A DNA stretch of 33,409 bases from Candidatus Auribacter fodinae (GCA_003599815.1 QZJZ01000005.1:1-33409), one strand, 5' to 3'; counted from the stretch's first letter, positions 1-7,689 are shown. Numbers and translations: made by a program. Notes: generated by a model not told the origin, from the sequence alone.

Positions 1-805
1 TATTTAGATAAGAGTCAATCGAAGTGGGAGTCCCCATAGACTTAATTACGTCTTCTTTACTTGACCCTATCCCGAAATAGCCAGATAATTTATCATTTTG
101 TTTGTCTATGTTTGTTTCATCGAATACAATCTTAGGACTTTTAGGCTTTTCAGGCTCAAGGAGAACTAATTTTATTTTTTTTATTGGTTCAGGGTCTAAT
201 TTAACATCTTCAAGTTTTTTTAACATCTTCAAGTTTTTTTTTAAATCTTCAACTTTTTTTTTAAAATCTTCAAGTTTTTTTTTAAAATCTTCAACTTTTT
301 TAGGATCAAATCTAACATCTTGCTTATATTTAGGATGATCAACAGAAACGTTTTTGTTATATGTTTTGTAAACTGATTTATCAATAAAATATCCTAGTAC
401 AATAAAAACAAGGACATAACCTATTATTATGCTTCTTGTTGATCTTGAGTCTTTCTTGTTTGTTTCTTGTTGCTTTGTTTCTTGTTGCTTTGTTTCTTGT
501 TGCTTTGTTTCTTGTTGCTTTGTTTCTTGTTGCTTTGCGTAACTTTTATTACTGGGTTTTTCTTTGTATCCATTTTTATTTACTAATTGATCATAACGTA
601 AATCATATTTTTTTCTTTTAATTGGATCACTCAATATTTGATAAGCTTCATTTAACTGCTTCATTTTTATATGTGCAAACTCATTATTTGGATTAACATC
701 AGGATGATATTTTTTTGCTAAAACAGCATAAGCTTTTTTCATAACGTCAATCGATGCTTTTCTGTGAACTTCTAAAATCTCATAATAATCGATAAAATCC
801 ATCAT
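1..805 (-). CDS. membrane J-domain protein with pentapeptide repeats and BamE-like region (partial)
   Basis: Translating the minus strand from the ATG at 805 gives 268 codons without a stop before the window edge, so the C-terminus is missing. Residues 5-68 form a J-domain (YYEILEVH, the Hsp70-stimulating HPD triad in KKYHPDVNP, then [10 protein letters not shown] and KKYD). A charged linker follows with five perfect KQQET repeats. One hydrophobic segment ([15 protein letters not shown]) is the likely membrane anchor. Next comes a lysine-rich heptad-like stretch of [14 protein letters not shown] units, probably coiled coil. The last visible part, [18 protein letters not shown], resembles the start of BamE/SmpA-like folds. 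The J-domain predicts recruitment of a DnaK-type chaperone to the membrane. Base composition is far richer in A+T than the housekeeping genes from 2147 on, which hints at separate ancestry. The J-domain call is firm; the BamE-like call is by eye. Confidence 0.85.
   Translation of the reverse strand, partial: MMDFIDYYEILEVHRKASIDVMKKAYAVLAKKYHPDVNPNNEFAHIKMKQLNEAYQILSDPIKRKKYDLRYDQLVNKNGYKEKPSNKSYAKQQETKQQETKQQETKQQETKQQETNKKDSRSTRSIIIGYVLVFIVLGYFIDKSVYKTYNKNVSVDHPKYKQDVRFDPKKVEDFKKKLEDFKKKVEDLKKNLKMLKKLEDVKLDPEPIKKIKLVLLEPEKPKSPKIVFDETNIDKQNDKLSGYFGIGSSKEDVIKSMGTPTSIDSYLN
461..535. repeat. five perfect 15-bp tandem repeats inside the J-domain gene
   Basis: The unit TGTTTCTTGTTGCTT occurs five times head to tail with no mismatch. 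On the minus strand it encodes KQQET. Because 15 is a multiple of three, copy-number change would keep the reading frame and only lengthen or shorten the linker between J-domain and membrane helix. Confidence 0.95.
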
Positions 806-928
806 AAACATCCTATTTATATTTTTACATAAATGTAATGATAATAAAATTTTATTTCAACTAATATTTTGAACAATTCCGAAAGAACAATTAAATATAT
901 TTTCTATTCATTAAAAAATGGTAAAAAA

Positions 929-1196
929 GGAAAAAAGGAGACAACGCCCTTTATTTCCAAATATCCAGACAAACGCATATCTACAATCCATTTCAGCGGA
1001 GTGGATTGCTTCAAGTTCCTGCGAAATTCCGCAATGACATTTCACGGGTGGACGATTGGGCACAAAATGGGTAGCGCTTAGAATAGAAACATACCTCATT
1101 TCAAAAAAAGAGACGACAAAATAAGCTCGCGCATTTTTCTCCAATTCACTGCGTATCAAGGGAAAACAAAAGGACAGGGCTGTTCTGTTCAAAAAC
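929..1196. repeat. dispersed repeat, copy A (diverged)
   Basis: This stretch aligns along most of its length with 1638-1960. It shares blocks beginning GGAGACAA(C/A)GCCCTTTATT, then ATATCCAGACAAA, TCCATTTCAGCGGAG, CGCAATGACATTTC, and later CACTGCGTATCAAGG. Both copies are interrupted by substitutions and indels, so they are old. The CGCAATGACATT core, read on the other strand as AATGTCATTGCG, resembles a short intergenic repeat common in many bacterial genomes. Short open frames cross both copies in both directions, but there is no conserved protein, so I treat it as non-coding. Between 1197 and 1484 I see only AT-rich sequence with a 12-bp palindrome, TTTCCATGGAAA, at 1253. Confidence 0.7.
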
Positions 1197-1484
1197 TAAT
1201 CCGAGTTTATTATCAGAATGTTATGGAAATAGATACTGGAACGAAAATTATCGTTTCCATGGAAAATGATTATCGAAGATTTATGCTAATTCCGAAATAT
1301 TTCCTTTTTACTTATATATAAATTTTTAAGTATGACAACGGAAAGGAAACATAAGTAAATCATTTTTTATTGTATATATAAGAGTCTTTTTTTGTTAATA
1401 TATTTTATCTCATGGACAATGTTGCTTTCGTATGGACAGTCCTAAAATATGCATATAAATTCTATTCATTAAGAAAAGAGGGGC

Positions 1485-1592
1485 ATGATGGGAGACAAAG
1501 GTCAGAAGGATAAGGACAAGGGAAATAAACAGAAGAAAGCAGAACAGGAAAAAAAGTCAAAAGCTAAACAGGATAAACAGGCTAAAAAATAG
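1485..1592 (+). CDS. small lysine-rich protein (35 aa)
   Basis: An ATG at 1485 (second ATG at 1488) follows the purine-rich AAGAAAAGAGGGGC and opens a 35-residue frame beginning MMGDKGQKDKDKGNKQKK and ending KQAKK. Almost half the residues are lysine; there is no hydrophobic segment and no cysteine. Such highly charged small proteins are easily missed by gene callers and have no assigned function I can name. It lies between the two diverged repeat copies. The sequence TTCTATTCATTAA just upstream also occurs at 902, beside copy A, so the region may descend from a duplicated unit. Lysine-rich frames also arise by chance in A-rich DNA, so confidence is moderate. Confidence 0.45.
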   Translation: MMGDKGQKDKDKGNKQKKAEQEKKSKAKQDKQAKK

Positions 1593-1637
1593 AAAGTATT
1601 AATTAGGAATATATTGAGGTATCCTGTCCTAAAAAGG

Positions 1638-1960
1638 GGAAAAAAGGAGACAAAGCCCTTTATTTCCAAATATCCAGACAAAGCGCATATCTGTAATCCA
1701 TTTCAGCGGAGGGGACTGCTTAAAGTTCCTGCGGAACTTTCGCAATGACATTTCTGATTAGCAATTGGGCGCAAAATAGGTGCCGTTGAAAATAAAGACA
1801 GATTCCACCGGATACAATCGTAAGTTTTGATCCATTGTTTGCACGCTATGAGGAACAGGCATGCCTGTTCCCTACGATAAAAGAGAGCGATCAAAAGAAC
1901 AACGCCTTTTTTCAGTGCACTGCGCATCAAGGTAAAAAGAAAATGGACAGGTCAGTGCCC
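1638..1960. repeat. dispersed repeat, copy B
   Basis: This is the longer, better preserved counterpart of 929-1196. Near 1727 it contains a hairpin (AAAGTTCC-TGC-GGAACTTT) followed by CGCAATGACATTT. Around 1852 it contains the self-complementary GGAACAGGCATGCCTGTTCC. Its far end (1882-1943) matches 7419-7473 in inverted orientation, including 22 identical bases. It fills the space between the lysine-rich ORF and the tRNA gene, and no convincing protein is encoded. Confidence 0.7.
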
Positions 1961-1995
1961 TATCCATACAATGATTTGATTATATGATACAAAAA

Positions 1996-2086
1996 TGGCG
2001 GAGAGGGTGGGATTCGAACCCACGGAACCCTTTTGGAGTTCACACGATTTCCAGTCGTGTTCCTTCGGCCTCTCGGACACCTCTCC
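1996..2086 (-). tRNA. tRNA-Ser (anticodon GGA)
   Basis: Read on the minus strand the gene starts GGAGAGGTGTCCGAGAGG and ends with the T-arm GGTTCGAATCC, acceptor strand CCTCTCC, discriminator G and an encoded CCA. The acceptor stem pairs GGAGAGG with CCTCTCC. The anticodon stem CACGA/TCGTG encloses loop CTGGAAA, giving anticodon GGA, which reads UCC and UCU serine codons. The long variable arm (GTGAACTCC...GGGTTCC region) is the class II feature expected for tRNA-Ser. Confidence 0.97.
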
Positions 2087-2146
2087 GTTAGACAGGACGA
2101 ATTTGATTTTTATGTTATACCGTAATTCAAGCCCGGCGTCAATATC

Positions 2147-3205
2147 TTACATCGCCGAATCACAAAATTTACGCCACCGCTCAAGCACTCCCAGAGCCGC
2201 TCCCGACTCGATAAGCTCAACAGCCTGAGTAAACCCCGACGCCATATCTTTCGCCCGCCCGGCAACATACAGACCAGCCCCGGCATTCAGGCACACCACG
2301 TCGCGCACTGCTGTCCGGTCTTTACCGCCTAGCACACGCAACGCTATCTGAGCGTTCTCCGCAGGAACACCGCCCCGGATATCATCCAGCGTACACTTCG
2401 CGATACCCAGATCACGGGCGTCAAACTCGAATTTACGTAATCCTTTATCCTTGTGAACTTCAATGCAATACGTAATGCCGAACGGCGATATCTCGTCCAT
2501 GTATCCGGCGCCCTGATTTACTGTTCCGGTGACCACCAGAGCGCGTTCCACCCCGAGCTTGTACAGCACAGACGCTATCGGCTCCTGCAAATCACGATGA
2601 AACACCCCGAATACCTGTCTTCCCGCAAACGCCGGATTGCACAACGGGCCCAGTATGTTAAACACCGTTCGGAACGGCAGGTTCCTCCGTACCGGAGCGA
2701 TATGCTTCATGCTCGGATGATACAACGGCGCGAACATAAACCCGACACCGATTTTTTCTATCGATTCAGCGGTCTTTTCTGCAGACAGGTCGATCTTGAT
2801 GCCCAATTCACGCAACAAGTCGGCGCTTCCCGATTTGGATGTGATTCCCACGTTTCCGTGTTTCGCCACAGGTATCCCAGCCGCCGCGATAACAAACATG
2901 GATGTTGTCGATATATTAAAGGTGTTCAGCCCGTCGCCGCCCGTGCCGACAGGATCCATCGCCGGCTCAGAGAGGCGAGGCGCGATCCGAACAGCGTGCG
3001 AGCGTAACGCGCGGGCGAATCCGTAAATTTCCTCAACCGATTCACCTTTCACAGCCAGCAGGGTCAGCAGAGCCGCCGCCTGCGCCGGGTCAGCTGAGCC
3101 GGACACCAGCACGGAAAACACGGCGTCCACTTCGTCAGCTGTCAGGTCGCTCTTTTGTAACAGTTTGATTATATATGGTTTAAGCGATAATTCTTCTGTC
3201 GTCAT
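2147..3205 (-). CDS. trpD: anthranilate phosphoribosyltransferase
   Basis: At 352 residues this is the normal length for TrpD, which transfers phosphoribosyl from PRPP to anthranilate in the second step of tryptophan synthesis in the cytoplasm. The PRPP-binding signature GTGGDG is at residues 87-92, followed by TFNIST at 95-100 and KHGN at 115-118, then SKSGSAD. The anthranilate-site segment HPSMKHIAPVRRNLPFRT and FNILGPLCNP are also present. The usual Arg after KHGN is Val here; I see no other oddity. The start has an AAGGTGA ribosome binding site. No other trp gene is adjacent, so the pathway is dispersed or incomplete at this locus. It is divergent from yggS. Confidence 0.97.
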   Translation of the reverse strand: MTTEELSLKPYIIKLLQKSDLTADEVDAVFSVLVSGSADPAQAAALLTLLAVKGESVEEIYGFARALRSHAVRIAPRLSEPAMDPVGTGGDGLNTFNISTTSMFVIAAAGIPVAKHGNVGITSKSGSADLLRELGIKIDLSAEKTAESIEKIGVGFMFAPLYHPSMKHIAPVRRNLPFRTVFNILGPLCNPAFAGRQVFGVFHRDLQEPIASVLYKLGVERALVVTGTVNQGAGYMDEISPFGITYCIEVHKDKGLRKFEFDARDLGIAKCTLDDIRGGVPAENAQIALRVLGGKDRTAVRDVVCLNAGAGLYVAGRAKDMASGFTQAVELIESGAALGVLERWRKFCDSAM

Positions 3206-3304
3206 CGGGTCACCTTTATTACGTTTTTGTTAGAAATTATCCTACACAAAAATTGTTTTATACGATAATATAAGGTATTACAATAATTTTAAAGGAAAAG
3301 AAGC

Positions 3305-4018
3305 ATGCTGATGACAGAAAATATGCGCGATGCCTTAGCTCATATCAAGCAAACCATCGCTGAAGCGGCGAAAAAGTCGGGGCGTACCGCTGATGACGTG
3401 CGCATCATGGCTGTCACGAAAACGCATTCGTACGAGGTTGTGCAACTCGCTCTTGACGCGGGTATTACCTTGTTCGGCGAGAACAAGGTTCAGGAAGCGA
3501 TGAGCAAATATCCCAAACCGGCACAGCGCGGTTACGAGCTCTGCATGATCGGGCATCTCCAGAGCAACAAGGCGAAAAAAGCGGTGGACTTTTTTGACAT
3601 GACAACGTCCGTTGACAGCATCCGGCTCGCGCAGGAACTGAACAAGCACGCGCGGAACAAAGGTATACGCTATCCTGTACTGCTCGAGGTGAATATCGGT
3701 GATGAAGAGAGCAAATCAGGGTTTACAGCATTTGATATATGCGGATTGGCGGACGAGTTGGAACCGCTGGAATCGCTCGAAATACGCGGATTAATGAGCG
3801 TTCCGCCTTATCTTGATGACCCGGAAGATGCCAGGCCGTATTTCATCCGCACGCGCGAAGTGTTCGAGCGGTTACGGCAGAAACGGTTTTTAAAAGATAC
3901 GTTTTCCATACTGTCCATGGGTATGTCGCACGACTACGCCGCGGCAGTGGAGGAAGGTTCAACCATGGTACGCATCGGCACAGCGCTGTTCGGTGAGCGT
4001 CACACAGGAGGATTTTAA
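3305..4018 (+). CDS. yggS: YggS/PLPBP family pyridoxal phosphate homeostasis protein
   Basis: This 237-residue protein has the single-domain alanine-racemase-like TIM barrel of the PLPBP family, which binds PLP and buffers vitamin B6 and amino acid metabolism without known catalysis. Visible signatures are MAVTKTH (K39, the PLP Schiff-base lysine), FGENKVQEA, MIGHLQSNKAKKAV, VNIGDEESKSGF, IRGLMSVPP, LSMGMSHDY and VRIGTALFG. AAGGAAAAG precedes the ATG at 3305; a second in-frame ATG at 3311 is also possible. The stop overlaps the proC start by one base (TAATG), so the two are translationally coupled, a pairing common in many bacteria. Confidence 0.95.
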   Translation: MLMTENMRDALAHIKQTIAEAAKKSGRTADDVRIMAVTKTHSYEVVQLALDAGITLFGENKVQEAMSKYPKPAQRGYELCMIGHLQSNKAKKAVDFFDMTTSVDSIRLAQELNKHARNKGIRYPVLLEVNIGDEESKSGFTAFDICGLADELEPLESLEIRGLMSVPPYLDDPEDARPYFIRTREVFERLRQKRFLKDTFSILSMGMSHDYAAAVEEGSTMVRIGTALFGERHTGGF

Positions 4019-4821
4019 TGCTTAACGGCAAAACCATAGGATTCATAGGCGGCGGCAACATGGCTGAAGCGATTATCGCGGGGCTGATCTCCACCGGAGC
4101 GGCTCACCCGTCAGCGGTGCGCATGGCGGAACCCGTTGACAGCCGCAGGTCATACTTATCTGATAAATACAGAATAGCCTGTACGCCAAATAATAACGAC
4201 GTCACGGCAAACTCTGACATCATAGTGCTTGCCATAAAACCCCAGCAGTTTGACGAGGCGGTTGCCGGATTGAACTTTAAAAGCGGAGCGCTGGTCTTAT
4301 CCATTCTGGCAGGAACACGCACCGCTAAAATAGAGAAGTCGGCCGGGCCTCATGTGCGTGTGGTAAGGGTGATGCCCAACACGCCCGCTCTGGTGGGCGA
4401 AGGCATGGCTGGAATCGCTGGAGGGCAATCGGCTACCGCTGACGACACAGCAGTTGCGTCGTTTATATTTGATAAACTAGGCAAATCCGTTGTTGTCGAC
4501 GAATCGCAGATCGATCTTATAACCGGCGTATCAGGAAGCGGGCCTGCCTACGTCTTTTATCTGGTTGAGGCACTGCGCGATGCGGCTGTCGCTCTCGGTA
4601 TGGACTCGAAAAAAGCGGATACCCTTGCGCGCCAGACATTTTACGGTTCGGTAAAACTGCTGGAAGAATCAGGCGAAGACCCTGAATCGCTCAGAAAAAA
4701 AGTTACCTCAAAAGGCGGCACGACCGAAAGAGGTATAAGCATACTTGACGCGAATAACGTTAAAGATATCATGAAACAAGTAGTTTCCGGCGCAACACAA
4801 CGATCAAAGGAACTGAGTTAA
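4018..4821 (+). CDS. proC: pyrroline-5-carboxylate reductase
   Basis: A 267-residue NAD(P)H-dependent enzyme catalysing the last step of proline synthesis. The N-terminal Rossmann motif is IGFIGGGNMAEAII (residues 6-19). The central region has LAIKPQ and VVRVMPNTPALVGEGM. The C-terminal dimer and catalytic domain has TGVSGSGPAYVFYLVEAL and VTSKGGTTERGI, the family signature. Its ATG overlaps the yggS stop, and its stop abuts the next start codon without a gap, so 3305-5927 is most simply one operon. Confidence 0.97.
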   Translation: MLNGKTIGFIGGGNMAEAIIAGLISTGAAHPSAVRMAEPVDSRRSYLSDKYRIACTPNNNDVTANSDIIVLAIKPQQFDEAVAGLNFKSGALVLSILAGTRTAKIEKSAGPHVRVVRVMPNTPALVGEGMAGIAGGQSATADDTAVASFIFDKLGKSVVVDESQIDLITGVSGSGPAYVFYLVEALRDAAVALGMDSKKADTLARQTFYGSVKLLEESGEDPESLRKKVTSKGGTTERGISILDANNVKDIMKQVVSGATQRSKELS

Positions 4822-5121
4822 ATGGTTGACCTGAACATTATTAAAAATAAAGACGGAATATTTTTCGAGGTGAAAGTTATTCCCCGCTCGTCACGCGAGG
4901 AGATAGTCGGCATTCTTGACGGCAAACTCAAAGTCAAGCTGACCACTCCGCCCGTTGACGGCAAAGCGAATAACGCTCTTATACAACTGCTCGCGCAGGA
5001 ACTCAGTATCAGCCGCAACGATATCCAGATCGTACGGGGCGCCACGTCTACCCTGAAACAGGTGTTTGTCAGGCACATTGATAAGGCTGATATTACCAAG
5101 ATCTGCCCAACTCCACGGTAA
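4822..5121 (+). CDS. UPF0235 (DUF167, YggU-like) protein
   Basis: A 99-residue protein with the compact alpha/beta fold of the DUF167 family, recognised by VKVIPRSSREEIVG, the core LKVKLTTPPVDGKAN (residues 33-47) and NNALIQLLAQ, then IVRGATSTLKQV. Its biochemical role is unknown. It directly follows proC, and the ribosome binding site AAAGGAACTGAG lies inside the end of proC, indicating coupled translation. Linkage with yggS and proC is frequent in bacteria and supports the assignment. Confidence 0.92.
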   Translation: MVDLNIIKNKDGIFFEVKVIPRSSREEIVGILDGKLKVKLTTPPVDGKANNALIQLLAQELSISRNDIQIVRGATSTLKQVFVRHIDKADITKICPTPR

Positions 5122-5126
5122 CAACG

Positions 5127-5927
5127 GTGGAATACCGGCAAAACCCCATCACCAGAGAATGGATAGCCACAAGGGCAAACAGCTTGCTCGCTGAATCTGA
5201 TCTCTACGTGCGCAGGCAGGGCATATCCGATACCACTCAGGACGCGACGTTTCTCAATGACCATGACGCATGCCTTGTATCCGCTTCACCCGGTGAACTG
5301 GCGGATTTTTTCAGGGGATATAAAACATGGATAGACAATATGCTGGACAGAGCGCCGCACAGCGCGATTCACAGCATCATCAAACCGTCTTGTAAAAAGA
5401 ACGCCGACCATCGCACTTCGCAGATGTTTCTGGTACCTGATTCGGATGACTACATTGATAAAACCATAATTAACGCCCGTAAATATTATCTGAAAAACAA
5501 CTCGTGCCTGTGGTGCGGCATGATCGATCAGGAGATAAAATCACACGACAGAATGATATGTCAAACAGATGATTTCGTGGTGTTTGTATCGTATTTTGCA
5601 CGGCTTCCTTACGAGACATTTGTCCTGCCAAAACAGCATATGCCCGACTTCCGGTCGTTTCCCGATCATCTTTTCCCGCAGTTGGGCGAATTGTGCCATG
5701 ATGTGATCGGGCGCATATACCGCGCCGCGCATCGCTCGAATATGTCGCTCCACCTGCATAATATAGTAGTTCCGGAGCGGCATTCGCTGTACACTCACTG
5801 GTCAATCCAACTGATCCCGTGGATGAATAACTGGGCTGGATTCGAGATCGCCACAGCCATGTATATCAATGTCGCCTCGCCTGAGGCGTGCGCCGCGCGC
5901 CTGCGTACCGAAAAAACCGCTAAGTAA
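5127..5927 (+). CDS. GalT-family (HIT superfamily) protein lacking key histidines
   Basis: This 266-residue protein resembles galactose-1-phosphate uridylyltransferase over most of its length: PITREWIATRA at the N-terminus, CLWCGMIDQE (residues 127-136), FARLPYETFVLPKQH (157-171) and WAGFEIATAMYINV (236-249). It is about 70 residues shorter than typical GalT, and the N-terminal zinc-type CxxC region is missing. Where GalT has the nucleophile motif HPHSQ, this protein reads HRTSQ (95-99), with Thr in place of the catalytic His. The second HIT motif, normally HWH, reads HWS (224-226). Either it is a pseudoenzyme or it has a changed activity; I do not assign uridylyltransferase function. It starts at a GTG 5 bases after the UPF0235 stop, with a poor ribosome binding site, so coupled translation is likely. 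The alignment was made by eye. Confidence 0.75.
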   Translation: MEYRQNPITREWIATRANSLLAESDLYVRRQGISDTTQDATFLNDHDACLVSASPGELADFFRGYKTWIDNMLDRAPHSAIHSIIKPSCKKNADHRTSQMFLVPDSDDYIDKTIINARKYYLKNNSCLWCGMIDQEIKSHDRMICQTDDFVVFVSYFARLPYETFVLPKQHMPDFRSFPDHLFPQLGELCHDVIGRIYRAAHRSNMSLHLHNIVVPERHSLYTHWSIQLIPWMNNWAGFEIATAMYINVASPEACAARLRTEKTAK

Positions 5928-5990
5928 ATCCTGTTCTGCGCCGATACTTCTAATAGCGATAATCAATCAAAACAAACAGGAGTCTGCGTT

Positions 5991-6320
5991 ATGAGAGAAC
6001 GGCGTAAATATGAGCGTTACCAGCACAATGTTCCTATTTCCATCGAATGGGACGGCGAGGAGTTTGAAGGAAAACTTGTCAACCTGAGCATGACGGGCGC
6101 CGGCTGTTTTGTGCGGAAACGATTCCCTTTGTACGCTGAGATTACGGTTGCAGTACAGGCAAAAGACCCGTTTACCGGTGACGGCGAGCCGTTTCGTTGT
6201 CAGGCAACGGTTGTTCGTTGTTGCAAAGTAGGTACTGATAGGGAGTACCAGCTCGGCCTGTTCTTCACGCATCTGACTGAAGAAAATTTGGCGCAGATCA
6301 TGGATATGGCATATTATTAA
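5991..6320 (+). CDS. PilZ domain protein (probable c-di-GMP receptor)
   Basis: A single PilZ domain of 109 residues. The cyclic-di-GMP binding motif RxxxR is seen in the N-terminal RRKYER, and the partner motif (D/N)xSxxG as NLSMTGAG around residues 33-40. The rest fits the six-strand barrel, ending QLGLFF. Such stand-alone domains bind c-di-GMP and pass the signal to motility, polysaccharide or adhesion systems; the partner cannot be told from the neighbours. An AGGAG lies 8-10 bases before the ATG, and a hairpin terminator follows at 6345. Confidence 0.93.
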   Translation: MRERRKYERYQHNVPISIEWDGEEFEGKLVNLSMTGAGCFVRKRFPLYAEITVAVQAKDPFTGDGEPFRCQATVVRCCKVGTDREYQLGLFFTHLTEENLAQIMDMAYY

Positions 6321-6344
6321 GATTAACGTGTAGTTGATATATCA

Positions 6345-6376
6345 GAGCCGGTTGAGAAATCAGCCGGCTTTTTTAT
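6345..6376 (+). terminator. intrinsic terminator after the PilZ gene
   Basis: Stem AGCCGG/CCGGCT (6346-6351 with 6364-6369) with an 12-base loop, followed by a run of six T. Confidence 0.88.
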
Positions 6377-6431
6377 AACGTAAATGAATGGGCATCAGGT
6401 ATAAAGATTTACAACAAAAGGAGTTTATCCT

Positions 6432-6839
6432 ATGGCACTGATTACATGGAGTGATGAATTAAGCGTTAAAATAAAAGAAATTGATAACCAGCATAAAAAG
6501 CTGATCGACCTGATCAATTCTTTGAATGACGCGATGAAAGTCGGTAAGGGAAAAGAAGTAATGGATAAAATACTGAAAGAGCTTACCTCATACACTGTCA
6601 CGCATTTCAGCCATGAAGAAAAATATTTCGACAAATACGGGTATCCTGAAACAAAAGCGCACAAGGAAACGCACGCCGCTTTTGTCAATAAAATGACTGA
6701 ATTCAAAGACAAATTCGAGCAGGGGAAACTGTCATTGAGTATTGAAGTCATGAATTTCCTCAGCGACTGGCTGAGAAAACATATCATGGGCACCGATCAG
6801 AAATATTCTTCTTTTTTTAATGGCAAAGGTCTGAACTAG
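6432..6839 (+). CDS. bacteriohemerythrin 1
   Basis: A single-domain hemerythrin of 135 residues, a cytoplasmic four-helix bundle with a non-haem di-iron site that binds O2 reversibly. All seven expected iron ligands are in place: H21 (NQH), H58, E62 (HFSHEE), H77, H81 (HKETH), H117 and D122 (HIMGTD). The aromatic opening TWSDELSV is typical of the family. AAAGGAG precedes the ATG. A paralogue of identical length follows, and each has its own upstream terminator or spacer, so the two may be transcribed separately. Confidence 0.96.
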   Translation: MALITWSDELSVKIKEIDNQHKKLIDLINSLNDAMKVGKGKEVMDKILKELTSYTVTHFSHEEKYFDKYGYPETKAHKETHAAFVNKMTEFKDKFEQGKLSLSIEVMNFLSDWLRKHIMGTDQKYSSFFNGKGLN

Positions 6840-6871
6840 AAATAGTTCGGATTAGAGTTCAGTTTCATATC

Positions 6872-6902
6872 AAAGCCGGGTGCGAAATCATCCGGCTTTT
6901 TT
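6872..6902 (+). terminator. intrinsic terminator after bacteriohemerythrin 1
   Basis: Stem AAGCCGG/CCGGCTT (6873-6879 with 6892-6898) followed by a T run. The stem and loop resemble the terminator at 6345, which suggests the unit was duplicated. Confidence 0.88.
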
Positions 6903-6985
6903 ATGTTGCGGAGCTGTTCCCTGCTTTAGTATTGTAACAGTCAGGCGCATTCGGTGGCGACAGACAACATCATGGAGGCTTTTGA

Positions 6986-7393
6986 ATGGAACTTATTCAA
7001 TGGAGCGACGACCTGAGCGTTAATATCCCTGAACTTGACGATCAGCATAAACGGCTTATTGCTTTAATCAATGAGCTGAACGAGGCTATACAGGCAGGCA
7101 ATGACAAAGGTATGCTGGGTAAACTGTTCAAAAGTTTGGCGTTCTATATATTCTCTCATTTCAATACGGAAGAGCAGTATTTCGATAAATACGGATACCC
7201 TGACAAAGCGGCTCATAAAGAAGAGCATCTTAATTTTATTGATACAATCATGGATTTCAAAGATCAGTTCGAAAAAGGGAATGCCTTGCTGAGCGCTGAT
7301 ATGATGCAGTTCCTGACCGACTGGGTGCACGGACATATCAGCGAAACCGACCAGAAATACGCCCTGTTCTTCAAAGAGAATGGCTTGAAGTAG
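6986..7393 (+). CDS. bacteriohemerythrin 2
   Basis: A paralogue of the preceding gene, also 135 residues and alignable without gaps: H21 (DQH), H58, E62, H77, H81, H117 and D122 are all conserved. Conserved text such as YFDKYGYP and KFAHKE-like positions shows tandem duplication. Divergence is strongest in the loop around residues 35-55 and in the second half, so the copies may differ in oxygen affinity or partner. ATGGAGG precedes the ATG by about 7 bases. I see no good terminator after this copy. Confidence 0.96.
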   Translation: MELIQWSDDLSVNIPELDDQHKRLIALINELNEAIQAGNDKGMLGKLFKSLAFYIFSHFNTEEQYFDKYGYPDKAAHKEEHLNFIDTIMDFKDQFEKGNALLSADMMQFLTDWVHGHISETDQKYALFFKENGLK

Positions 7394-7418
7394 GGGTGGC
7401 AGAGATAACAACTTCTTT

Positions 7419-7473
7419 TTACCTTGATTGAGAAGTACACTGGAAAAGGGTGTTGTTCTTTTGATCGCTCTCT
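7419..7473. repeat. inverted fragment of the dispersed repeat
   Basis: This segment matches the reverse complement of 1882-1943. It has TTCTTTTTACCTTGAT, a diverged middle, and then 22 identical bases at 7452-7473 (reverse complement of 1882-1903). Only the end of the repeat is recognisable here, in the 296-base gap between bacteriohemerythrin 2 and mscL. The rest of the gap, 7474-7689, shows nothing further I can name. Confidence 0.65.
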
Positions 7474-7689
7474 GTTCCCTACAACATGGCGGACGTCAAC
7501 TTATCCGGTAGAAGCCCGCAAACTTTTCGTTGACTAATGAGGCGCATCTGCAATAATTTATAAGATATATGCCTGTCCGTATATTTTGCTCCATCCTGTA
7601 TTGTCGATCCTGATTTTGCAGTGCAAATTAACTGGTGTGCAGGGTTCTGCTTTGGAATAAAATCATCTAAAGGAAAAGGAGACTTGTGT

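Noticed and set aside
461-535. CRISPR array
   Set aside because: The units are 15 bp, directly adjacent with no spacers, and encode KQQET in frame.
869-1192. Overlapping ORFs on both strands
   Set aside because: They run through the diverged repeat, have no ribosome binding site, and their translations are not conserved between repeat copies in any frame.
1703-1930. 75-residue minus-strand ORF
   Set aside because: It lies inside repeat copy B and reads through its palindromes; the corresponding frame is broken in copy A.
1995-2228. 77-residue plus-strand ORF
   Set aside because: It is the antisense of tRNA-Ser and the end of trpD.
2453-3007. 184-residue plus-strand ORF
   Set aside because: Antisense shadow of trpD, whose own protein is fully conserved.
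7419-7440. ACTTCT/AGAAGT inverted repeat as a terminator of bacteriohemerythrin 2
   Set aside because: The stem is AT-rich and short and has no T run behind it; the sequence is explained by the dispersed repeat fragment.
7621-7689. N-terminal extension of mscL
   Set aside because: The added residues do not belong to the family, and a good ribosome binding site precedes the start at 7690.
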